From assembly GCF_002968015.1 (NCBI RefSeq), contig NZ_PUIP01000002.1, positions 124,001-188,000 on the forward strand: DNA of 64,000 nucleotides. Direction: 5' to 3'. The stretch is from Massilia phosphatilytica (GTDB lineage Bacteria; Pseudomonadota; Gammaproteobacteria; Burkholderiales; Burkholderiaceae_D). The position numbers and the translations under genes are program-made. The number at the start of each line of letters is the position of its first letter. Within the stretch, counting starts at the first letter, position 1. The notes below the pieces were generated by a model. That model did no database searches and had not been told where the DNA came from. It worked only from the letters and a program-made list of their open reading frames with translations. Below are positions 1 through 9,718 of the stretch, piece after piece.

Positions 1-1372
1 GGCCACGCCGTGCAGGCCGACCCGGGCGTTGTCCTTCAACTGGTCCCAGTTCATGAAGGAACGCAGGTTCGCGTCGCCGACGGCGCCGTCGATCTTCAGC
101 ACGCGCGCCGTCTCGTCGCCGTAGTAGACCTGGGCCTGGCCCGGCGCCAGCAGCAGCTTGTTCGCTTCTTCGAACGGGTGCGCGCGCATGGCGTCGAACG
201 GATGGCTGTCGTCGTGCGAGTCGAGGTAGTTCAGCACCGTCACGCCTTTCAACGGGCCGTTCAGCAGGCCCGAATACTTGGAGAACAGCGTTTCGTAGCT
301 CTGGCTGGCGTCGCCCGGCAGCGCGAAGTTGATCATGCTGTCGAAGCCGTTGTTGTAGTAGTCGACCTTGGTGCCGTCGTCATATGCGAACTGGCGGCCG
401 TCCGCGATCGGATGGCCGAACGCTTCGGCCACCATGAAGAACGGCTGGTTGCCGATCTTCTCGATGCCCTGCTTGCCGGCGGGCGTCCGCTTCCAATCCT
501 CGTAGGCCTGGCTCGCCACCTTTTTCAGGTCTTTCCACACGCCGGGTTCCGTGTGCTTGACGGTGTCGCCGCGGAAGCCGTCGAAGCCGTACTTGCGCAC
601 CCAGTCGGCGTGCCATTTCATCAGGTAGTAGCGCGGTGCGCGCGGGTAGCCCGTGCGTTTGAAGAAGTCGTCCAGCTCCTTCACTTCGCGGTCGTAGCGC
701 CCTTCCTTCTTCCACTTCGCGACGAGGAATGGCGGCAGGTCGACATTCGCATTGCTGTCGGTGCGGAAGTCCGGCAGGTTCTTCACGAGCGCGCAATCGA
801 CCGTGCCCTTGACGTCCTTGAAGTTACAGGTCGGCGACGTGCGCACCCAGTCTGCCGGCCACACGGTGTCGTCCGCCGTCACCGGCCCCGTATGGTTCAT
901 CACGACGTCGAGCAGCACGCGGATGCCGCGCGCATGCGCCGCCTCGACGAGGTCGCGCACGTCCTTCGCGGTGCCGGCGTTGGCGTCGACGGCCGTGAAG
1001 TCGCGTGCCCAGTAGCCGTGGAAGCCGTAGCTGACGCCCGTGCCCTCGTCGGTGGACGCGTGGATCTGCTCCACCGGCGGCGAGATCCAGATCGCGTCCA
1101 CGCCCAGGTCCGTGAAATACCCCTCCTTGACCTTGGCCGTGACGCCGGCCAGATCGCCGCCCATGAAGCCGCGCGCGACGGCCGCATCGTTCTTGCGGCC
1201 GTAGGCGCGGTCATTCGACGGATCGACGTTGTTGAAGCGGTCGATCACGAGGAAATAGACGGTCGCGTTATCCCAGGTGAACGGCTTGCCCTTGACCGGC
1301 GACAGATCGGGCGCGGCCGAGGCAGCGCCGAAGGCGAGCATCAGGGAGGCGGCGAGAACGGGTAGTTTCATG
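1..1372 (-). CDS. Secreted GH13 alpha-amylase (3' end beyond window)
   Basis: Hydrolyses internal alpha-1,4 bonds of starch or maltodextrin, probably in the periplasm or outside the cell. The ATG at 1372-1370 opens a signal peptide (MKLPVLAASLMLAFGAASAA). About 457 residues are visible and the frame is still open at base 1, so the C-terminus is missing. The four GH13 regions can be read: DVVMNH near residue 158, GFRGDTVKH (nucleophile Asp) near 266, VAEAFGH (acid/base Glu) near 315, and LDSHDD (stabilising Asp) near 383. The insert-rich layout resembles the MalS-like periplasmic amylases. It lies 26 bp downstream of the phosphoglucomutase gene and is probably the last gene of an MFS-pgm-amylase operon. 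The family is secure; the exact product size is not. Confidence 0.9.
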
Positions 1373-1398
1373 CGGGGTCCTGTGAGGTGGGTGGGGAA

Positions 1399-3102
<1,704 letters not shown>

Positions 3103-4437
3103 TCAGTGAGCGGCGCGCTCCGGACGGTCGGTGATGAACACCGCTAGCACGGCCGCGATCACCATCGAGGCACCGCCCAGCACCAGCGTAAGCACGGCGT
3201 GGTTGCCGAACAGGTGCTTCGTGGCGTAGCCGAGCACCAGGCCGCTGACGACCTGCGGAATCACGACGAAGAAATTAAACAGGCCCATGTAGTAGCCCAT
3301 GCGGTTGGGCGGCAGCGCGGCGGCCAGGATCGCATACGGCATCGTGAGGATGCTGGCCCAGGCCAGGCCCACGCCCAGCATCGGAATCAGCAACAGGTAC
3401 TTGTCGTGGATGAAGAACGTGCTGACCAGCGACAGGCCGCCGATCACGAGGCACACGGCGTGGCACGCCTTGCGGCTCGTGCGGCGCGCCAGCACGGGCA
3501 GCACGAACGCGGCCAGCGCGGACATGCCGTTGTAGACGGCGAACATCACGCCGACCCAGTTGCCCGCGTCCTGGTAGCCCGCGGACAGCGGATCGGTCGT
3601 GTTGTAGACGTTGTCGGCGATCGCGGGACCGGTGTAGATCCACAGCGCGAACAGCGCGATCCACGAGAAGAACTGGACGAAGGCCAGCTGCACCATCGCC
3701 TTCGGCATCTGCCCGAAACCGCCCACGATCTCGCGCAGCGCCACGCCAACATTGCGCGAATGCTTGCGCTGGGCTTCGAAGCGGTCGAGGTCCGGCGGCG
3801 GCAGTTCGGTCGACGTGAACACGGTCCACGTCACGGCCAGCAGGAACGCCGCGCCGCCGATATAGAACGAGTAGCGCACGGAATCCGGCACGGCGCCGTT
3901 CACGGGGACGTTCGAGACGCCGAGGACGTCGGTGAACAGGATCGGCAGCAGCGACGCGATCACGGCGCCGCAGCCGATGAGGAAGGTCTGCATCGCGAAA
4001 CCGGCCGTCTGCTGGGACGTATCGAGCTTGTCGCCGACGAACGCGCGGAACGGTTCCATCGACACGTTGATGGACGCATCCATCAGCCACAGCACGGCCA
4101 CGGCCATCCAGATGGCGGCGGAATTCGGCATCAGGAACAACGCGGTGGCGGCGAGGACGGCACCGAGGAAGAAGAAGGGACGGCGGCGGCCCCAGGTCGG
4201 GTGCCACGTGTTATCGCTGAGGTAACCGATCACCGGTTGCACGAGCAGGCCCGTGACGGGCGCCGCGAGCCAGACGAGGGCCAGGTCGTCCATCGAGGTG
4301 CCGAGCGTGGCGAAGATCCGGCTCGTGTTCACGTTTTGCAGCGCGAAGCCGAACTGGATGCCGAAGAAGCCGAAGCTCATGTTCCACAGCTGCCAGAAAG
4401 TCAGCCGCGGCTTGAGCGCATGTGTTTGCATTTCCAT
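3103..4437 (-). CDS. MFS sugar transporter, GPH/SLC45-like (maltose type)
   Basis: Predicted inner-membrane carrier of 444 residues with about 12 hydrophobic segments, probably importing maltose or maltodextrin with cations. The N-terminus reads LTFWQLWNMSFGFFGIQFGF, followed by GYLSDNTWHPTWGRRRP, the loop after helix 2 typical of the GPH/SLC45-like sugar transporters seen in proteobacterial maltose clusters. It is the first gene of an MFS-pgm-amylase set. A good promoter with TTGACA and TACTTT lies 50-80 bp upstream. Substrate is inferred from neighbours; the family is clear. Confidence 0.85.
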   Translation of the reverse strand: MEMQTHALKPRLTFWQLWNMSFGFFGIQFGFALQNVNTSRIFATLGTSMDDLALVWLAAPVTGLLVQPVIGYLSDNTWHPTWGRRRPFFFLGAVLAATALFLMPNSAAIWMAVAVLWLMDASINVSMEPFRAFVGDKLDTSQQTAGFAMQTFLIGCGAVIASLLPILFTDVLGVSNVPVNGAVPDSVRYSFYIGGAAFLLAVTWTVFTSTELPPPDLDRFEAQRKHSRNVGVALREIVGGFGQMPKAMVQLAFVQFFSWIALFALWIYTGPAIADNVYNTTDPLSAGYQDAGNWVGVMFAVYNGMSALAAFVLPVLARRTSRKACHAVCLVIGGLSLVSTFFIHDKYLLLIPMLGVGLAWASILTMPYAILAAALPPNRMGYYMGLFNFFVVIPQVVSGLVLGYATKHLFGNHAVLTLVLGGASMVIAAVLAVFITDRPERAAH

Positions 4438-4477
4438 CTGTGTCCCCTAACGCGCCTGGACTCCCGCCAGGCTGCCA

Positions 4478-4514
4478 CATGTAGCAAAGTAACATGGGGT
4501 TTTCTGGGTGTCAA
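4478..4514 (-). promoter_or_regulatory. Promoter of MFS-pgm-amylase operon with palindrome over -10
   Basis: On the minus strand, TTGACA (4514-4509), 17 bp, then TACTTT (4491-4486). The inverted repeat CATGT-N9-ACATG (4478-4496) covers the -10 box, a position suited to a repressor. A looser pair of half-sites (CTACA at 4533, TGTAG at 4554) lies upstream. Confidence 0.55.
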
Positions 4515-4573
4515 TGCAGCAACGCCCTGAATCTACAGGGAATCCAGAGAAAATGTAGTCAAACAACAAAACT

Positions 4574-4833
4574 AAAATTCGGGGTCAGAGCACATTTTTC
4601 TTGAAATTCGGGGTCAGAGCACATTTATTGACAATAGTTTGAGGTCAATTGATTCAGGCTACTACTCGCAACTGCCATGCGCCCGCGTTCCTACACGCCA
4701 GGAAACCGCCGTACCGCACATCGACAGCCATCGTCAGCGTTGACTTGCGCGCACTCAATCGCGCCCCGGATCAATTGCCAGGAAATGTGCTCTGACCCCG
4801 AATTTTCGACAAAATGTGCTCTGACCCCGAATT
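4574..4833. repeat. 260-bp palindromic element with doubled terminal repeats
   Basis: AATTCGGGGTCAGAGCACAT occurs twice in direct orientation at the left end (from about 4577 and 4605). Its complement ATGTGCTCTGACCCCGAATT occurs twice at the right end (from about 4785 and 4813). The 155-bp core has a short open frame (from 4677) that matches nothing I recognise, plus a weaker inner pair built on CAATTGAT. The layout resembles a non-autonomous palindromic element or a decayed REP-associated (RAYT-type) transposon. It fills most of the 405-bp gap between the helicase stop and the MFS gene start. Confidence 0.7.
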
Positions 4834-4842
4834 GGGGAAATG

Positions 4843-6609
4843 TTATTTGCGGGGTTTCTTGTCGGCGAACTTGCGCTTCGCCGGCTTTTTCTCGGGCGGT
4901 TCCTCGCCGTCGCGCGTGATGCCCAGTTGCTGGCCCGCCACCCACACTTTCTTCAGGTGGTCGAGCAGGTCCCGCGGCAGGTCGGCCGGCATGTCGAGCG
5001 TGCTGAAGTCGTCGTAGATCTCGATGCGGCCGATCTCCTTCGACGGCACGCCGCCTTCGTTGGCGATGGCGCCCACGATGTTGCCCGGCTTGACGCCGTG
5101 AAAGTGGCCCACTTCGATGCGGTACGTGGCCATGCCCGGCTCGGGGGCACGCTCCACGCGCTCCTTCTTGAATCCCTCGCGGCCGGCACGCGTTGGACGT
5201 TCGTCGGCGAAACTCTCACGGGTTGGGCGTGCCGGACGCGCATCTTCATTGCCGCGTTCGCGGAATTCCGGCTTGGGCTCGCGGTCCGGCTTCTCGAGCA
5301 GCAGCGGCTCGTCGCCGCGATACAGCTTGGCCAGCGCGGCCGCGATGTCGATCGCGGGCACGTTCTGCTCGCGCTCGAAATCCTCGATCAGCGAACGGAA
5401 TACGTCCAGGCCGCCCGCCGCCAGCGTCTCGCCGATCTGCTCCTTGAAGCGCGTGATGCGCACTTCGTTGACGGCCTTGATGGTCGGCAGCGTGAGCTGC
5501 GCCACCGGCTGGCGCGTCGCGCGCTCGATCGCTTTCAGGAGGCCCCGTTCGCGCGGGGTGATGAACAGGATCGCGTCGCCGCTGCGGCCGGCGCGGCCCG
5601 TGCGGCCGATGCGGTGCGTGTAGCTTTCCGGGTCGGACGGCACGTCGTAGTTGATCACGTGGCTGATGCGTTCCACGTCCAGGCCGCGCGCGGCGACGTC
5701 GGTGGCGACGAGGATGTCGATCTTGCCGTTCTTGAGCTGCTCGATCGTGCGCTCGCGCTGTTGCTGGGCCATGTCGCCGTTGATGGCGGCCGCGGCGAAC
5801 CCGCGCGCCTGCAGCTTGGACGCCAGTTCCTCGGTGCCGAGCTTCGTACGCGCGAAGACGATCATGCCGTCGAACGGCTCCGCCTCCAGGATGCGCGTGA
5901 GGGCATCCAGCTTCTGCAGGCCGGCGACGAGCCAGTAGCGCTGCGTGATGTTGGTGGCCGTCGTCGTCTTGGCGGCGACCGTTACCTCGGTCGGCTCGTT
6001 CAGGTACGTCTTGGCGATGCGCTTGATCTGCGGCGGCATCGTGGCCGAGAACAGCGCCGTCTGGCGTCCTTCCGGCGTCTCCTGCAGGATGCGCTCGACG
6101 TCGTCGATGAAGCCCATGCGCAGCATCTCGTCCGCTTCGTCGAGCACGAGGGTCTTCAGGTGCGAGATGTCGAGCGAACCCTTGTCGAGGTGGTCGATGA
6201 CGCGGCCCGGCGTGCCGACGACGACCTGCACCCCGCGGCGCAGCGCCGACAGCTGCGGGCCGTAGCTCTGGCCGCCGTAGATCGGCAGCACGTGGAAGTT
6301 CTTCAGGTGCGAGGCATAGCTCTGGAAGGCTTCGGCGACCTGGATCGCGAGCTCGCGCGTGGGCGCGAGCACGAGGGCCTGCACGGCCGGGTTCTTGACG
6401 TCGATGCGCGACAGCACGGGCAGCGCGAAGGCGGCCGTCTTGCCGGTACCCGTCTGCGCCTGCCCCAGGACGTCGCGTCCCTCCATCAGGAGAGGAATGG
6501 TGGCCGCCTGGATCGGCGACGGCGTCTCGTAGCCGACCTCCTTCAAAGCCTTGAGGATAGGTGCGGGGATATCGAGATCGGCGAACGTCTGGAGCTGTGT
6601 GTCTTGCAT
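4843..6609 (-). CDS. deaD: DEAD-box ATP-dependent RNA helicase, DeaD/CsdA-like
   Basis: Cytoplasmic RNA helicase of 588 residues, probably acting in ribosome assembly and mRNA unwinding. Motifs in order: Q motif (FADLDIPAPILKAL), motif I AQTGTGKT (51-58), PTRELA, DEAD as LDEADEML, SAT, ARGLDV and HRIGRTGRAGR. A DbpA-type RNA-binding fold follows (TYRIEVGHFHGVKPGNIVG), then a Lys/Arg-rich tail. The start is uncertain: ATG at 6609 gives the usual family N-terminus but has no clear Shine-Dalgarno, while an in-frame TTG at 6639 lies 12 bp after AAAGGAG. It interrupts an otherwise glucan-specific leftward gene run and has no obvious functional tie to it. Confidence 0.92.
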   Translation of the reverse strand: MQDTQLQTFADLDIPAPILKALKEVGYETPSPIQAATIPLLMEGRDVLGQAQTGTGKTAAFALPVLSRIDVKNPAVQALVLAPTRELAIQVAEAFQSYASHLKNFHVLPIYGGQSYGPQLSALRRGVQVVVGTPGRVIDHLDKGSLDISHLKTLVLDEADEMLRMGFIDDVERILQETPEGRQTALFSATMPPQIKRIAKTYLNEPTEVTVAAKTTTATNITQRYWLVAGLQKLDALTRILEAEPFDGMIVFARTKLGTEELASKLQARGFAAAAINGDMAQQQRERTIEQLKNGKIDILVATDVAARGLDVERISHVINYDVPSDPESYTHRIGRTGRAGRSGDAILFITPRERGLLKAIERATRQPVAQLTLPTIKAVNEVRITRFKEQIGETLAAGGLDVFRSLIEDFEREQNVPAIDIAAALAKLYRGDEPLLLEKPDREPKPEFRERGNEDARPARPTRESFADERPTRAGREGFKKERVERAPEPGMATYRIEVGHFHGVKPGNIVGAIANEGGVPSKEIGRIEIYDDFSTLDMPADLPRDLLDHLKKVWVAGQQLGITRDGEEPPEKKPAKRKFADKKPRK

Positions 6610-6696
6610 GGAAATAATATATTCAAAAATCGTAGGCAATCCTACAGTTTACTCCTTTGCACGTCGGGCTTCAGGATTATTTGACGGAGCCCCCTA

Positions 6697-6733
6697 TAAA
6701 AATGCCCCTTGCCGCAACAACGGCAAGGGGCAT
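6697..6733 (-). terminator. Intrinsic terminator after TonB receptor 1
   Basis: ATGCCCCTTGCCG (6702-6714) pairs perfectly with CGGCAAGGGGCAT (6721-6733) over a 6-nt loop. On the minus strand a T-run follows (complement of 6697-6701). It lies 66 bp past the receptor stop and separates it from the helicase gene. Confidence 0.85.
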
Positions 6734-6763
6734 GCAGACTGCGTGAGAGGCCGGTTACAGCGC

Positions 6764-6790
6764 GTAGGGTGGGCACCCCGTGCCCACGCG
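6764..6790. repeat. REP-like repeat, single copy
   Basis: GTAGGGTGGGCACC, one base, then GTGCCCACGCG. The same sequence with one difference (C to T at the middle base) recurs at 50549, where it has an inverted partner. Here it is a lone copy just downstream of TonB receptor 1; GGGCAC and GTGCCC form a small internal palindrome. Confidence 0.6.
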
Positions 6791-6798
6791 GAACGTGA

Positions 6799-9459
6799 TC
6801 ACAGTTTGTAATTAAAGCCGAACAGCATCTGGCGGCCGTACTTCGTGTAGCCGCGCGGACGGTCCGTCGAACCCGAGTAGGTCTGGAACGCCGTGTCGGT
6901 CAGGTTGTTCACCTGGAACAGCACGGACAGGCCCTTGACCTCCTTGAAGTCGTAGCCGAGCTGCAGGTCGACGACGCGGTCCGGCTTCGTGAACGTCAGC
7001 TCGCTCGCACCGCCGATGCCGCCGATCTCGGCCACGTAGTCGCTGCGGTAGCGCTGGGCGACGCGGGCCGAGAAGCCGTTGTTCTCATAGTAGGCCGTCA
7101 CGTTGAAGACGCGCTTCGACAGGCCCGGCAGCGGGATACTCTGGTTGCCGAAGCTCTGGTTCTTGATCGAGATCTCGCTCGTCGTGAACGCCGCGTTGGC
7201 CGTGATGCCGAAGCCGGAGAGCACCGGCGTGAACATGTCCAGCGGCACCGACGCGGCCAGTTCCAGGCCTTGCAGCTTGCCGCCGTTGCCGTTCTTCGGC
7301 TGGGTCATCGTGCCGATGTTGCTGGTCGCGCCCTGCAGCTGGTACTCGGAGAAGTCGCGCGGCTCGGTGACGGTGTAGATGTACGACTTCAGGTCTTTAT
7401 AGAAACCCGCCACCTGCACATAGCCCTTGTTGCCGAAGTATTTTTCCCACGACAGGTCAACGGCATTCGCACGCCACGGATCGAGCTGCGCATTGCCGCC
7501 GTTGCCGTAAGGCGTACCGGTGCTCTGGTGCGTCAGGCCGACTTCACGCGACGCGTTCAGCTCGTCGAGGCGCGGGCGGGCCAGCGTCTTGTTGGCGCCG
7601 AAGCGGACGATCTGCTGGTCCGGCAGGCTCCAGATCAGGTTCAGGCTCGGCAGGTAGTCGTTGTACTTCTTGCCGTCGGTGAGCGGCACCAGGTCGGCGA
7701 ACGGCCAGGCGCGCAGCGTCTGGGCAGTCGAGCTCTGGTCGGTGCGCACGGCCTGGATGCCGACGTTGCCGCGCAGCGGCATCGACATCAGTTCGGTGTC
7801 GATGTTCAGCTTGGCGTAGCCGGTCTGGACCTTCTCGGTGATGCTCCAGTTCTTGGTGGCGCCCCACGGCACCAGCACGGCCGGCGTGTACGGTGCGAAG
7901 TTCTGCGACAGCACGGCCGGGATATCCCAGCTCAGCGTATCCGGCAGCGCGTACAGCGATTGCGAACCGTTGATGGCGCCGGCGGCGATGGCGCCCGTGC
8001 CCAGCTTGGTGAAGCCGGTCTCCAGGTGCCGCTTCTGCTTGTCGCGCTTGGACGAGTTGAAGCCGACTTCAATGCCGTTGAACAGCTTGCTGTCGAAGCG
8101 GTATTCGGCGCTGAGGCGGAACGAGTTCAGCTTGTCCTTCAGGTGCGGCGCGTTGACATAGCCGTCGCCGTACTGGCCGCCGATGGCCAGCAGGGCCGGA
8201 TTGTTGTACACGCCCGTCAGGCCGATGTTCGGGACGGTGCCGTTCGCATAGTCGAACGTCATCGTCTGGCGCGCCGCGAGGCCGGTGTTGATCTCGTCCA
8301 GTTCTTCCTTGTGGTCGGCCTGCGAGTGGCTCAGGTCCGCGACGAAGGTCCAGTCGCCGGCGATGTACTTGTTGTTCCAGCCGTAGGCCGTCAGCGTATC
8401 GTTCTGGTGGTAGTGGTTGTTGCGCACCACCGGGTTGACGTTGTTGGCGGTACCGGCCGTCATGACGCCGTTGCCGTTGACGACGCCCGGCGTGAACGAG
8501 ACCTGGCCGTCGTCCGTCAGCTGGACTTCCATGCCGCGGCGGTCTTCATCGAGCTTGAAGCGCGAGTGGTAGGCGTCGACGGTGGACGTGAACTCGCGGA
8601 TCGGGTGCCATTCCACGACGCCCATCAGGCCGTCGCGCACCTGGTTGCCGGTCTGCGCCAGCGACTTGATGCCTTTCGGGACCTTGACGGTCTTGCCCGG
8701 CACGGACGACGTGTTGTCGACCCAGTCCCAGGTCTCGAACTGGCGCGACTCGTTCGGCTTGTCGGCGCGCGCATAGCCCACCGCCACGCCCAGCGTGCGA
8801 TTCAGGAACTGGTCGACGTACGACGCGCTGATGCGGCTGCCCGTGTCCTTGCTGCCTGCGCTGACCTTGCCCTGGCTGTTCTTTTCGCCGCGCACGTTTA
8901 GCGTGACGACGCGCTCGCGCAGCGACAGCGGCTTGATGGTCTTCAGGTCGACCGTGCCCGACATGCCCTGGCCGACGAGCGCAGCGTCCGACGTCTTATA
9001 CACGGTGACGGCGTTGATCAGCTCGGACGGATACTGGTCGTACTCGACCGTGCGGTTCGCGCTCGTGCTGACCTGTTCGCGGCCGTTCAGCAGCGCGGTC
9101 GATAGGTCGCCCGACGTGCCGCGGATGCTGATCTGCTGTGCCTGGCCGTTGACGCGCTGCGCCGACAGGCCCGGCAGGCGGGCAAGCGATTCGGCGATGC
9201 TGATGTCCGGCAGCTTGCCGATGTCCTCGGCGGAGATGGTCTCGACGATGCTGGTCGAATCGCGCTTGACGGCAATCGCGTCCTCGATACTGCGCCGGAT
9301 GCCGGTCACGGTCACGGTGCTGACCGACGCCGCCTGGGCGGCGTCGGCAGCCTGCGTCTGTGCGGATGCCTGGGCGCCCGCGAGCGCCAGGAACACGGCG
9401 CAACCCACCGCGACCGGGCTTAGTTGGAATGCGGGCTGGACGCCCTTCGAAATCTTCAT
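6799..9459 (-). CDS. TonB-dependent receptor 1 (oligosaccharide type)
   Basis: Outer-membrane active transporter of 886 residues, expected to import maltooligosaccharides using TonB energy. A signal peptide (MKISKGVQPAFQLSPVAVGC onward, ending near AQASAQ) is followed by a plug domain with VTVTGIRRSIEDAI, ISAEDIGKLPDISIAESL and LLNGREQ. A long beta-barrel ends in FGFNYKL. The plug signature matches the Xanthomonas/Caulobacter/Massilia subfamily often found beside tryptophan-halogenase genes. The ATG at 9459 is preceded by GAGGGGACAC, the same leader as receptor 2. A single-gene transcript is likely: strong promoter about 100 bp upstream and terminator downstream. Confidence 0.92.
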   Translation of the reverse strand: MKISKGVQPAFQLSPVAVGCAVFLALAGAQASAQTQAADAAQAASVSTVTVTGIRRSIEDAIAVKRDSTSIVETISAEDIGKLPDISIAESLARLPGLSAQRVNGQAQQISIRGTSGDLSTALLNGREQVSTSANRTVEYDQYPSELINAVTVYKTSDAALVGQGMSGTVDLKTIKPLSLRERVVTLNVRGEKNSQGKVSAGSKDTGSRISASYVDQFLNRTLGVAVGYARADKPNESRQFETWDWVDNTSSVPGKTVKVPKGIKSLAQTGNQVRDGLMGVVEWHPIREFTSTVDAYHSRFKLDEDRRGMEVQLTDDGQVSFTPGVVNGNGVMTAGTANNVNPVVRNNHYHQNDTLTAYGWNNKYIAGDWTFVADLSHSQADHKEELDEINTGLAARQTMTFDYANGTVPNIGLTGVYNNPALLAIGGQYGDGYVNAPHLKDKLNSFRLSAEYRFDSKLFNGIEVGFNSSKRDKQKRHLETGFTKLGTGAIAAGAINGSQSLYALPDTLSWDIPAVLSQNFAPYTPAVLVPWGATKNWSITEKVQTGYAKLNIDTELMSMPLRGNVGIQAVRTDQSSTAQTLRAWPFADLVPLTDGKKYNDYLPSLNLIWSLPDQQIVRFGANKTLARPRLDELNASREVGLTHQSTGTPYGNGGNAQLDPWRANAVDLSWEKYFGNKGYVQVAGFYKDLKSYIYTVTEPRDFSEYQLQGATSNIGTMTQPKNGNGGKLQGLELAASVPLDMFTPVLSGFGITANAAFTTSEISIKNQSFGNQSIPLPGLSKRVFNVTAYYENNGFSARVAQRYRSDYVAEIGGIGGASELTFTKPDRVVDLQLGYDFKEVKGLSVLFQVNNLTDTAFQTYSGSTDRPRGYTKYGRQMLFGFNYKL

Positions 9460-9552
9460 GTGTCCCCTCGACGTAATCAATGTTTGCTTATCAGAGGAAC
9501 GTCAGCCTTTTGCCGAAGCATGCGCCGGCCACGGGCTCCAACGTTCGGAACC

Positions 9553-9586
9553 GATTCTGTATTAAAACTAGATTACGTGTCAACGA
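9553..9586 (-). promoter_or_regulatory. Promoter of TonB receptor 1 (duplicate of receptor 2 promoter)
   Basis: Minus strand: TTGACA (9583-9578), 16 bp, TACAGA (9561-9556). The stretch CTAGTTTTAATACAGAATC is identical to that of the receptor 2 promoter at 14301-14334. It leaves a leader of about 95 nt. Confidence 0.75.
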
Positions 9587-9685
9587 GACACGGATTTAAG
9601 TGAAGGATTTGTGGTTTTCGCCCACAGAATGCACCCGAACCGGGTATTTTAGAGGAAGTCTTGGTAAATACATACCTATCGAAAA

Positions 9686-9700
9686 TGTAGTTCGAGTACA
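9686..9700. promoter_or_regulatory. Putative operator TGTA-N7-TACA upstream of receptor 1
   Basis: TGTAGTTCGAGTACA lies about 100 bp upstream of the receptor 1 -35 box, just past the halogenase stop. It matches the palindromes at 14401, 14434 and 14689 in half-site, spacing and central CG, which is typical of LacI-family operators. No regulator gene for it is in the window. Confidence 0.5.
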
Positions 9701-9718
9701 AACCGCGGATGAAAACGG

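Noticed and set aside
10..1365. 451-aa plus-strand open frame
   Set aside because: Antisense shadow of the alpha-amylase, whose minus-strand frame shows all GH13 motifs; the plus frame is Arg/Val/Ala-rich without domains.
4577..4833. Possible CRISPR-like repeats
   Set aside because: Only four copies in inverted pairs with a single core; no regular spacers and no cas genes.
4677..4919. Small open frame inside the palindromic element
   Set aside because: No RBS, runs through the terminal repeats into the helicase 3' end; no resemblance to a transposase I recognise.
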